Shown here: positions 33,171 through 41,167 of the stretch, one piece after another
How positions within the stretch are numbered: position 1 is the first letter of the stretch
Layout of the letters: each line of letters begins with the position of its first letter
Assembly: GCA_900469965.1 (NCBI GenBank)
Contig: UBZP01000026.1
Coordinates: 1-64,000 of the forward strand
Length of the DNA: 64,000 nucleotides
Direction of reading: 5' to 3'
DNA from: Hyphomicrobiales bacterium
GTDB lineage: Bacteria; Pseudomonadota; Alphaproteobacteria; Rhizobiales; Rhizobiaceae
The notes under the pieces: generated by a model
Told to the model about the DNA's origin: nothing
What the model saw: the letters and a program-made list of their open reading frames with translations, nothing else
Database searches by the model: none
Translations under genes and position numbers: made by a program

Positions 33171-34666
33171 GCAAGGGATGTAGCGCCTGGTGCAAATCCG
33201 AACAGACCTTTGAAAGTCTCTTCGAACTCTTGGAAGTCGTCACTACTCAGACCTTCACGAACATCGTGGGACAGCTGGCTCCACTGCGGCAGAGGCGTTC
33301 TCAGCAGGAACCGCTTGTAGAAGCGCATCCAACCGTGTTTGAGAGCCGGAGCTTCAGCTTTCGCAGTTACCTCAAGGAGACCCCCATTCAGGACACGTTG
33401 GAGCACATCTGTGGGCCACTCCCCTGACCAGATCGCGTAGAGGGAATGCGCCGGGATTGCCTGCGTTCGATCTATGGTGACGAAAGGCTTATTCGATAGT
33501 TCCGGCATCAGAAGCTTCGGACCGGTTGACCATAAAGCTGGGACCGCATCGATCGTCCGCCAATATTGGTCCTTGTCCCTAAATTGGCTTCTTCTACTGA
33601 GCGCTTCCCGCCGTTTGCTGACCCACGTTTTGAAGCCGGGCCAATCCGATGGATCAATCAGAACGCCCCTACGATCATATGGCACGACGACCCGTAACCG
33701 AGCGGTATCGACAGCCGAACCGATCAGATCTTTTCTATCGAGGAAGGGGCGAACAAGTTCATCCTCCACTTCAGCGATCTCATCAGGATCAAGTATGAAT
33801 GTCCGTCCAGCACCGAGCGCTGGACCAACGCGAACAATGCAGCCGGCCTCGTGGAGACTTCCATGCCGTGCGAGGAGCTCACGCAGCATCGCCTGGGCTT
33901 CTTGTCTCCTGTTTGATGATAGGTGATGAATTGGTTTGCCGGCTGGCGTCAGCAAGACGATCGCGCTGTAAGCGCCGACCGTTTTCATGAATGGATCCGA
34001 TGGGCGCTCGTCGGCCACTGTGATGGTCCAACCTCGCGATTTTGTATCTTGGAGAAAGCCATCTCCGTACTGCGCGAACATCCATCTATCGCTGGTCAAC
34101 GCCGCGATCGAACCGCCGTCGCTTATCCATTCTAGCATCTTATTCAGGAATGCAACCGACAGATCGCCGCGCGTACCCACGGCCGGCAGGGTTTCCCGAT
34201 AGAGGCTTGCCAGGACGGCAGGAAGGTTCTTCCAGCGAACGTAGGGCGGATTTGCCGCAACGTGAGTGGCGCGCTCGGGTTTCTCCAACAGAAAATCTCG
34301 CTCGCCCACCCACTTCAAGACAAGTTGGTCAGCGTGCTCCGGAGGAATGCCTTCCTCGATCAGCAAATTTCGCAGTAGCTTTCGCACGATCGCCGCGGCC
34401 CCTGGATGGAGTTCGAAACTCCTGATCCGCGGCTCAAGATCGCCCAATGAAGGTGTTCGACCGTTAGAGCGGAAAGAATGGAGAAGGCGACGGACTCCTT
34501 CCATAAGGATGGACCCTTCCCCGGCACAGGGCTCAAGGAGAGTCGCCTGCGAAAGATCCGCGTTTGAGGTCCAGCCAATCAAATCGAGCAATCGAGCTGC
34601 AGTTGGGGCGGACGTGTATATCGCGCAACGATCGTGCAATTGCTCTATCGCTGCGTGCAGTTCCAT
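33167..34666 (-). CDS. N6-adenine DNA methyltransferase (TaqI/Eco57I type)
   Basis: A 499-residue methyltransferase. The SAM-binding motif I is LLEPCAGEGSILMEGVRRLL and the catalytic motif IV is AANPPYVRW, characteristic of N6-adenine enzymes. WISDGGSIAALTSDRWMFAQ is motif V-VI-like. The C-terminal half (from about residue 270) should hold the target-recognition domain; no nuclease motif is visible, so it is more likely a modification than a IIG enzyme. The gene diverges from the GHKL protein across 146 bases and is coupled to vsr. Confidence 0.85.
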   Translation of the reverse strand: MELHAAIEQLHDRCAIYTSAPTAARLLDLIGWTSNADLSQATLLEPCAGEGSILMEGVRRLLHSFRSNGRTPSLGDLEPRIRSFELHPGAAAIVRKLLRNLLIEEGIPPEHADQLVLKWVGERDFLLEKPERATHVAANPPYVRWKNLPAVLASLYRETLPAVGTRGDLSVAFLNKMLEWISDGGSIAALTSDRWMFAQYGDGFLQDTKSRGWTITVADERPSDPFMKTVGAYSAIVLLTPAGKPIHHLSSNRRQEAQAMLRELLARHGSLHEAGCIVRVGPALGAGRTFILDPDEIAEVEDELVRPFLDRKDLIGSAVDTARLRVVVPYDRRGVLIDPSDWPGFKTWVSKRREALSRRSQFRDKDQYWRTIDAVPALWSTGPKLLMPELSNKPFVTIDRTQAIPAHSLYAIWSGEWPTDVLQRVLNGGLLEVTAKAEAPALKHGWMRFYKRFLLRTPLPQWSQLSHDVREGLSSDDFQEFEETFKGLFGFAPGATSLA

Positions 34667-34812
34667 TCATTCGTCCTCTGGCAATTTCCCTTCACTGCTT
34701 ATAACAATACCGTTGGCCGAAGGGCAGCTAGAAAACCGTTGATATAGCCGAGGGTTGAACAATTGATGAGCGTCCAACGGACAAGCCTTTTGACGCGGCA
34801 GATTCTTTTCAA

Positions 34813-37098
34813 ATGACAGGCTTCAGCGTCGATACCAAGCTTTTTCAAGAGCTCGGCGAACTGTTGGTGGCGAAAGAGAGCACAGCTCTCGTCGAGCTGA
34901 TCAAGAATGCCTATGATGCAGATGCGACCTTGGTAACAGTGACCGGCGTCAATCTCGGCAATGCCTCAAGCGGCAGCATTGTGGTATCCGACGATGGTGT
35001 GGGCATGGACAGCGGCGAATTCCGGCGCGGCTTTCTGACCATCGCGGGCCGCACCAAAAATTCTGGCGACCGTCGATCGCCGGTCTTTGGTCGTCGTTAC
35101 ACCGGCGAAAAGGGGGTTGGACGTCTCGCTTCCCACAAACTGGGGATGGTCGTAGAAGTTGAGTCGCGCAAAGCCGGACCGGCACCCAGAGGCGCAGTCG
35201 CGCTCCCGCCGGCGATATCGGAGGTGATTGCTCGAATAGACTGGGGCGCGATCGAGGCACTCGAAACGCTAGACCAAATTGATGGGACCGGGGCGGTGCG
35301 CGTCGATGAGCGAGCGATTCCATCCAAGTTCAGTAGCGGTACGACATTGACGATCGCCCCGCTGAGGACGGCATGGTCCGACCGTATACGCTCGAGCTTT
35401 TTGCGTGAGGCCGCCACGCTCGCGCCCCTAGCCGCAACATGGAAGAAACTACCGGTTGGCACTGTGGCCGAGGAGCTGCTGTTCGATGCTCTGCCGATCC
35501 GAGATCAGCAGACTGGCGATCCGGGCTTCGAAGTCGTCTTCGGCGGAGATCTCAGTCTTGGCGACCGCCTGTTGCCAGATGTGGCGGAAGGGGCAAGTTG
35601 GATAGCCGAACTCTCATTTGATAGGGACACTGGAATTCTCAGGATAGCTTTGTCGCCCACGAAAGCTGAGCTCCGTAAATATCCAAGCGCAGAGGGATTC
35701 CGCTTGGAAACGAATCTTGGCCCCGACGCGGGCCCGTCCTTTACGGGAAGGATACTCCAACGTTCTGGCAAAGTCTGGGATCCGGAGGTGCAGGGCATTC
35801 GTGTATTCATGGAAGGTTTTCGGGTGTCGCCCTATGGCGATCTTCGTGACGACTGGCTGGGTTTAGAACGAACCTATTTGTCTCGCCAAAAGCGTCAATT
35901 GACGAGTCTTGAGGCCCTTGACCCCGACCGAATTCCGGCGGGCTTGAAGGACGAAGAATTGGTAACCCAAGGCAACCAAGCCTACATGGGTGGTATTTTT
36001 CTACATAGGTCAAGCAGTCCTGGCTTGGAAATGGTGGTCAGCCGCGAAGGGTTTCTTCCAAGTGCAGCGTTCGATTTCATCACACAATGGACTCGTGTGA
36101 CGACAGATTTGATCGTTCGGCTGGGATCCGTTGTTCGCAAAGAGATTAAGGAGATCAAGCACCAGCAGCGCTTAGCGCAACGCGACGCAGGCATTCGCTC
36201 GGACGTAAACGAAACTCCGACCGCGCTGCGCGTCAGAGAACAAGCGCTACATGTCGAGCGAAGCTTCGCCAACATCCAGGAAGCCGTCGAGCGCAACGAT
36301 TTCCTCACAGCGGCGCGTGAAGCCAAAGAGCTGCAGCCGAACCTGTCCGAAATTCGCGAGATGGCCGATCAGTTCGGCAGCGAAGCCGTACAGTGGCGAG
36401 TCTTGGCTTCACTCGGCGCCGAACTCGCGGCATTCGTTCACGAAATCAATGCCGTTGGCCTTCAGATTTCCGCCCTGGCTCAAGAGCTTGAAGACGCCCT
36501 GACGATCGACGACCTTAGACGTACTCGAACGGCGATCCGGAAGGCTCGTCAAAAAGCATTGGATCTTGCCGACCGGATTCGGCGAAATGCCACCTATTTG
36601 GTTGATGCGACGAGCTTCGAGGGACGCCGCCGGCGCGCGCGATTGTCTTTGCGGGACAGATTTGAAACCGTACGAACATTCTTCGAGTCTAGGATCGCGC
36701 AAAGGAAGATCACCCTCGTCGATAACATTCCAACCGATATGCGAACGCCTCCGATGTTCCCATCCGAGCTGTCCGGCATATTTACAAACCTACTGTCCAA
36801 TGCGGTCAAGTTCAGCGACGTCGGTGGACGGATCGAAGTCGTGGCACGAGAGCACGGCGGCTTCTGCGAAGTTCAGATCTCCAACACTGGTGTTGCCGTA
36901 GAGCTATCCCGCGCCAGGCGCTTGTTCGATGCATTTCAGTCGACTACCGAGCGACCTGACGCGATACTTGGTCAAGGCATGGGTATGGGACTGACGATCA
37001 CCCGCGCTTTCGTTCAGGAGTATGGCGGCGAAATTGAATTTGTCGTCCCTCCAGATGGTTTCTCTACGGCCATACGTTTCCGTATTCCAACTAGGTAA
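34813..37098 (+). CDS. Dual GHKL protein: MORC/MutL-like ATPase fused to histidine-kinase-like domain
   Basis: A 761-residue protein. Domain 1 (1-about 230): N-box ESTALVELIKNAYDADATLV, G1 VVSDDGVGMDSGEF, G2 GEKGVGRLASHKLG, as in Hsp90/MutL/MORC ATPases. About 420-520 is a charged helical linker. A histidine near residue 545 (FVHEINAVGLQISALAQELE) could be a phosphoacceptor region. Domain 2 (640-761): N-box FTNLLSNAVKFSD and G2 GQGMGMGLTITR, as in sensor kinases, but the G1 motif reads ISNTGVAV, without the usual Asp. A receiver-like gene follows 4 bases later. MORC/MutL-type ATPases associated with restriction systems have been described; this exact fusion I cannot place. Confidence 0.82.
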   Translation: MTGFSVDTKLFQELGELLVAKESTALVELIKNAYDADATLVTVTGVNLGNASSGSIVVSDDGVGMDSGEFRRGFLTIAGRTKNSGDRRSPVFGRRYTGEKGVGRLASHKLGMVVEVESRKAGPAPRGAVALPPAISEVIARIDWGAIEALETLDQIDGTGAVRVDERAIPSKFSSGTTLTIAPLRTAWSDRIRSSFLREAATLAPLAATWKKLPVGTVAEELLFDALPIRDQQTGDPGFEVVFGGDLSLGDRLLPDVAEGASWIAELSFDRDTGILRIALSPTKAELRKYPSAEGFRLETNLGPDAGPSFTGRILQRSGKVWDPEVQGIRVFMEGFRVSPYGDLRDDWLGLERTYLSRQKRQLTSLEALDPDRIPAGLKDEELVTQGNQAYMGGIFLHRSSSPGLEMVVSREGFLPSAAFDFITQWTRVTTDLIVRLGSVVRKEIKEIKHQQRLAQRDAGIRSDVNETPTALRVREQALHVERSFANIQEAVERNDFLTAAREAKELQPNLSEIREMADQFGSEAVQWRVLASLGAELAAFVHEINAVGLQISALAQELEDALTIDDLRRTRTAIRKARQKALDLADRIRRNATYLVDATSFEGRRRRARLSLRDRFETVRTFFESRIAQRKITLVDNIPTDMRTPPMFPSELSGIFTNLLSNAVKFSDVGGRIEVVAREHGGFCEVQISNTGVAVELSRARRLFDAFQSTTERPDAILGQGMGMGLTITRAFVQEYGGEIEFVVPPDGFSTAIRFRIPTR

Positions 37099-37102
37099 CC
37101 TC

Positions 37103-38233
37103 ATGCCAGACATTGTATATATTGATGATGAGCCAGGTGATTTTCTATCCAAGGCAGGAGCGCGCAGCACACGGGTAGAGCCTTTCGAGTTCGAGGAAGG
37201 TGGCTCAAACGATGCTGCCTTCGCCGCGGCAAAAGCAGCGAATGTTTGGCTGTTTGACTTTTTCCTGATCACCCCAGCCCATTCGGAACTCGGAGACGAG
37301 AATGGATTGAGTCTCTTCCAGAAATGGAAAGTGACAAACGGGGGACGCCCGACCACAGTGGTAGTCAGCAGTGACATTGAGAAAGCTGTGGGGGAACCAC
37401 TTGGTCGTTTGGAGCGTCATCATGTGATTGCACAAAAGCACGGCGTAGAATGGGTGGGAACGAAAACAGAGGAAACGTTTGATCGAATCATAGAACTTGC
37501 TGATGCTGCCGACCTTATTGGCAAAAATCTTCAGATCACCCCCCTCGATAACAAGCAATTCGGCACCTACGATCCGAGAAAGCTCTGCTTTGACGTTCTG
37601 AACGCACCCCACGACGCAGAATGGGCGAATAGCGCAATGCGCCAGATCGACCGCGCCCGTCCGCCAAGGGAGATTCCGACTGCGTCTGGTGCAATTGCTG
37701 CTCAGTCTATCGTCGGTTGGCTGATCACACATGTACTACCTTACCCATCGTTTTTGCTTACGGACAGGCAAGCGGCTCTTCGCCTTGAGCTGACACCGGC
37801 GAGTTTCAGAGCCCTCGTCGACGCTGTGGAAACCAAGGGTGGCAACAAACCCAATCAAGCCAAGCTCAATGCCAGCAAGTACAATGGCCCGCTATCAAAA
37901 TTCTTAGGACCGCGGTGGTGGCGCGCTGCGATCGACGATCTCGCATGGCATCTATCACAGGATGGTGCCGGCTTTCGTCCCGCCCTACAAGAACTCTCGG
38001 ACACCCTCGCGGTCTCGTGGTTGGAACAATCAGAACCAGTTTTAATATCCGATGCGGATCTTGTCGAAACTGATGAGATCGCAGAAGCAAGCGACTGCGT
38101 GCGAGTGACCAATGAAGATTTTCCCGCAAGCATTGATCCAGCTTGGGTGCGGATAGAAGCAGCGCGCTCAGATAGGAAACTAGCAGCAAAGGTCATCTTT
38201 GAGGATCGCGAACTTCTGGAAGCTGGCGAATGA
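37103..38233 (+). CDS. Receiver-domain protein with large C-terminal helical domain
   Basis: A 376-residue protein. Residues 1-130 look like a response-regulator receiver: DIVYIDDEPGDFLS (acidic pair), NVWLFDFFLITPAHSELGDE (phospho-Asp), TTVVVSSDIEKAVGE (Thr/Ser) and VIAQKHGVEWVG (Lys). The rest (130-376) is mainly helical with no recognised output domain or HTH. The ATG at 37103 is chosen because it directly follows the kinase-like gene; the open frame upstream overlaps that gene. It is the obvious partner of the histidine-kinase-like domain. Confidence 0.75.
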   Translation: MPDIVYIDDEPGDFLSKAGARSTRVEPFEFEEGGSNDAAFAAAKAANVWLFDFFLITPAHSELGDENGLSLFQKWKVTNGGRPTTVVVSSDIEKAVGEPLGRLERHHVIAQKHGVEWVGTKTEETFDRIIELADAADLIGKNLQITPLDNKQFGTYDPRKLCFDVLNAPHDAEWANSAMRQIDRARPPREIPTASGAIAAQSIVGWLITHVLPYPSFLLTDRQAALRLELTPASFRALVDAVETKGGNKPNQAKLNASKYNGPLSKFLGPRWWRAAIDDLAWHLSQDGAGFRPALQELSDTLAVSWLEQSEPVLISDADLVETDEIAEASDCVRVTNEDFPASIDPAWVRIEAARSDRKLAAKVIFEDRELLEAGE

Positions 38234-38934
38234 AGATAAGTCTAAAAGCATATGCCAATGAACTGAGTTTCTGGATCGAGCCTCTGAAGTCATTCGTCGG
38301 TAAAGAGTCTCACCGCACACTGTCAAATCTCAAGGATCAGCTTGAGAACGGACGGGACAATCTTCGTCCCACGTTTGACTGGAAATTAGACAAGCCGATC
38401 GTGACGATACTGGCCGATCGCTACGATGGAGCCGATAAATCCCCTCACAAAGTTAAAATAGGATGGCAATTCGAATCCACTTTCCAAAGTAACGAGCAAT
38501 CAAGGAAAACGGGGGTCTGGACAGTTACGAAAATGGTCACCCACATCCGTGTATATAACGCGGACAATGATGAAGAGATCCTACATTTTCATCATGACCT
38601 AAAGAACCCCGGGCAGCTTGGCCCGCATGTTCACATGCAATTCTCTGAGCACTATCTTAAGGACAAAGGTCGCATACCCATCGCCGTACCCCGATTTCCG
38701 GTGTCGGCAATATTGCCCACCGATTGCTTCGATCTGGTCCTCGCCGAGTTTTTTCCGTTCGAATGGCCTAAGTCTCAGTCTGGCTCTCACGGCTTAACAA
38801 CCCTCCGCAGCAGTCAACGGACCCGGTTCATCGCAATCTCAGATGCCTTGCGAAAGCAATGGGATGCATCGCCGAAGCTAACACCGATCGCCGCCACTCA
38901 AAACTGCTATATGACAGACTTGCAGATAGCCTGA
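38230..38934 (+). CDS. Unrecognised protein of the defence operon
   Basis: A 234-residue protein overlapping the receiver gene by 4 bases and the cytosine methyltransferase start by 1 base. There is a helical start (KAYANELSFWIEPLKSFVGK), a strand-rich middle with WTVTKMVTHIRVYNADNDEE, and a His cluster (ILHFHHDLKNPG, GPHVHMQF) that could bind metal. It may be the missing nuclease or effector, since the cluster otherwise has only Vsr. No family identified. Confidence 0.75.
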   Translation: MKISLKAYANELSFWIEPLKSFVGKESHRTLSNLKDQLENGRDNLRPTFDWKLDKPIVTILADRYDGADKSPHKVKIGWQFESTFQSNEQSRKTGVWTVTKMVTHIRVYNADNDEEILHFHHDLKNPGQLGPHVHMQFSEHYLKDKGRIPIAVPRFPVSAILPTDCFDLVLAEFFPFEWPKSQSGSHGLTTLRSSQRTRFIAISDALRKQWDASPKLTPIAATQNCYMTDLQIA

Positions 38935-40040
38935 TGCGAATCGTCAGTCTTTTCAGCGGATGCGGTGGTTTCGAAGCTGGTTTCGACGAGCTCCACCAAA
39001 CTGTGCTTGTAAACGACGTCGCCCCGAGCGCGCGCGACGTACTTCGGCAACGATTTACCAATATTCCTCTGATAGAGGACGTTCGAAACGTCCAACCAAG
39101 GGATATCATCGCCGCCGACGCTCTCGTCGCGGGCTTCCCATGCCAAGATGTCTCAATCGTTGGTGGGCAACGCGGCTTGGCAGGTACTCGATCGGCTTTG
39201 GTCGAGCATGTCTTCCGTCTAGCGTCTGCAACCCGTCCGTCACATATAATATTGGAGAATGTGCAGTCCATCCGCTTCGTTCATGGCGGTCGAGTTTTAC
39301 TGTATCTCATGCACGCTGCGGAACGCCTCGGTTACGCCTGGGCATATCGAACGTTGGACAGCAGAGCTTTCGGATTACCTCAACGACGCCGACGCTTTTA
39401 CTTCATTGCATCACGGGATTCCGATCCGGGCGAGGTGCTCCTCTCTGATGCAGGCATTCCCCTACCTACGCCCGCGCTAGACCAATCGTTGCCGGTCGGC
39501 TTTTATTGGACAGAAGGCAGAAGCGGCCATGGCTTGACTGCCGACGCGATACCGCCGTTGAAGACCGGTTCGTCAATCGGCATACCTTCGCCGCCAGCCG
39601 TCCTGTTTCCAGATGGAGGCGTCAAAGTTCCGACCATCGAGACGGCTGAGAGGTTCCAGGGGTTTCCAGAGGGCTGGACGGAAGCTGCACCTCCGCGCCT
39701 TCGATGGGGACTAGTTGGAAACGCGGTGAGCGTCCCGGTAGTCCGATGGATTTCTAATCGGATGAATTCTCCTGCACCATGGGACCGCAAACTTTCTTCA
39801 CCCATGCCAGACGGACCTATGTGGCCGTTGGCCGCTTGGGGAGATGGACGAGGCTTACGTCTTGCAGTGAGCGTCCAGGAAGCGCCAAGTTCACTTGAAC
39901 TTGGGCGAATAAGCAATGGCGACTATTCGTGGAGCGATTTGTCAGAGCGCGCTCTTTCAGGATTTGTGACGAGGGCTCGCGAGAGCCGATTGCGCTATCC
40001 GGGAGGTTTCTTAGAGCAGCTTGAGGCCAGATTACGATAG
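38934..40040 (+). CDS. C5-cytosine DNA methyltransferase
   Basis: A 368-residue enzyme with the full motif set: I VSLFSGCGGFEAGFDE, IV AGFPCQDVSIVGGQRGLAGT (catalytic Cys), VI ILENVQSI, VIII LPQRRRRFYFIASR, IX ETAERFQGFPEGWTE and X WGLVGNAVSVPVVRW. The region 200-240 holds the target-recognition domain, which is short. A start further upstream (38859) is open but lies inside the previous gene; ATG 38934 with the TGATG overlap is preferred. The Vsr enzyme of the same module should repair its deamination products. Confidence 0.93.
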   Translation: MRIVSLFSGCGGFEAGFDELHQTVLVNDVAPSARDVLRQRFTNIPLIEDVRNVQPRDIIAADALVAGFPCQDVSIVGGQRGLAGTRSALVEHVFRLASATRPSHIILENVQSIRFVHGGRVLLYLMHAAERLGYAWAYRTLDSRAFGLPQRRRRFYFIASRDSDPGEVLLSDAGIPLPTPALDQSLPVGFYWTEGRSGHGLTADAIPPLKTGSSIGIPSPPAVLFPDGGVKVPTIETAERFQGFPEGWTEAAPPRLRWGLVGNAVSVPVVRWISNRMNSPAPWDRKLSSPMPDGPMWPLAAWGDGRGLRLAVSVQEAPSSLELGRISNGDYSWSDLSERALSGFVTRARESRLRYPGGFLEQLEARLR

Positions 40041-40155
40041 GCGCGTTCACAGCTTATTCAAAAGCACTAAAAAGTCCGAAACGGGCGGAATGCAGACGCC
40101 GCCCTGTTCACACCGTTCACGTAGCACCAAGACCAAGCCCAAAGACGTTACAGAT

Positions 40156-40220
40156 TTGCTACATTAACATACGCGAAATTGTTGTATTTGAATTATTTAA
40201 CGTTGCAGACCAGTCGATCA
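40156..40220. other. Inner att-like sequence (dusA-type)
   Basis: TTGCTACA (40156), ATTGTTGTATTTGAATTATTT (from 40178) and ACCAGTCGATCA (40209-40220) recur at the same spacing at 42432-42497. On the minus strand the core reads GTGATCGACTGG (VIDW), similar to the APMIDW codons of dusA. It lies in the 404-base gap between the cytosine methyltransferase and the TIM-barrel gene. Probable relic attachment site. Confidence 0.6.
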
Positions 40221-40340
40221 CGCCTGCAGGCGTTTGCGTTCTCTCGCCAAATTTCTGCTCAGTTCCGACGCGCGCGCCCGTATGGCGGCGTTGTCGGGAA
40301 GAACGTAGGTGAGTCCTCCCACCCTCCCGACGCACCACAT
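40218..40340 (-). other. Short open frame ending in the att core
   Basis: The minus strand encodes a 40-residue frame (MWCVGRVGGLTYVLPDNAAI then RARASELSRNLARERKRLQA) whose TGA overlaps the att core. The helical, charged C-terminus looks protein-like, and the frame is open further upstream without a good start. It may be the truncated end of an element-borne gene, or the 5' leader that an element supplied to dusA. Not confirmed. Confidence 0.3.
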
Positions 40341-40444
40341 TACGCCCACAGGCGCCCGAGGCCGGTCTTGGGCCTGGGAGCGCGTAGGCAGCCGTTCGAC
40401 GAGACAGAAGCTGTCAGCTAGTTACATGTTTCGCGCAACCGCGA

Positions 40445-41167
40445 TCAAGCTGCAAATCCCCGAGAGCCCGCTGCGGCAGTATGCGTCACGAGCTCTTCTG
40501 TCGCGGCTATCTCTCGTGCAATTTCAGTTCGCCCGACCATAGACTCGATAATGACCGGTGTACGAGACAAGATGGTGGCAAAAGGCTCGTACGCTCGTCT
40601 TGCAGCGAATGACATCGCGAAATGCGAGCCCTTGCTGTTTATTTCACTGATATGGAACTGGGCCAAGCGATCTGCGAACCGCCGCAGAATGCGCACCGCT
40701 TGGTTCATCGAAGAGTCTATCTGCCGGGCATGAGCAAGGTCGAGGCAAAGCTTAGCTTCCGGCAGCCTGTCAAAAAACGGCTCTAATTCGTCTGCAGTTC
40801 TCCCTATTGGTTTTCGGGAGTCCATGTTTTCCAAGCAGAGCCGCGCTCCTATACCACGCCAATAGTCAAAGTTGGCGATGGTATCTGGGTGAACGACAAT
40901 ATTTAAGCCAAAATCCGCAATCACCATAAGCTTTCGAACCAAGGATTTCTCATCATCGAAATTGGTCGGCGCGTGAAAGCTAATGTAACGGTACCGTTGG
41001 CTTAAACGAGGCAGAAGACCAGGCAGCGCCTCCAACAACGCGGGCAGTTCAGCGGCGCGTAATGCAGACAACTCCACTGCTGATGTACGTGTTGGCTCAA
41101 GCAGCTCTAACGCGGTAACAAAATCGTCTTTGGCTATCGCGCCCGTTGAAAAACCGATGGTGATCAT
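40445..41167 (-). CDS. TIM-barrel protein, AP-endonuclease-2/xylose-isomerase-like
   Basis: A 240-residue protein. Barrel-strand motifs are visible: TIGFSTGAI (strand 1), SAVELSALR (2), ISFHAPTNF (3), IVVHPDTI (4), LCLENMDS (5), LCLDLAHARQ (6), FHISEINS (7) and VIIESMV (8). The His/Glu/Asp residues at strand ends are those of metal-dependent AP endonuclease 2-type and sugar isomerase enzymes. The start overlaps the upstream stop by 1 base, so it is coupled to the nucleotidyltransferase. Substrate unknown. Confidence 0.78.
   Translation of the reverse strand: MITIGFSTGAIAKDDFVTALELLEPTRTSAVELSALRAAELPALLEALPGLLPRLSQRYRYISFHAPTNFDDEKSLVRKLMVIADFGLNIVVHPDTIANFDYWRGIGARLCLENMDSRKPIGRTADELEPFFDRLPEAKLCLDLAHARQIDSSMNQAVRILRRFADRLAQFHISEINSKGSHFAMSFAARRAYEPFATILSRTPVIIESMVGRTEIAREIAATEELVTHTAAAGSRGFAA

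Noticed and set aside
34700-34735. TGCTTATAA before the adenine methyltransferase gene as a third prophage operator
   Set aside because: Only one half of TAAGCnnnGCTTA is present, and it may simply be part of a -10 element.
34766-34816. A 16-codon frame (MSVQRTSLLTRQILFK) overlapping the GHKL gene start by 4 bases
   Set aside because: Could be a coupling leader peptide, but it has no distinguishing features and is too short to support.
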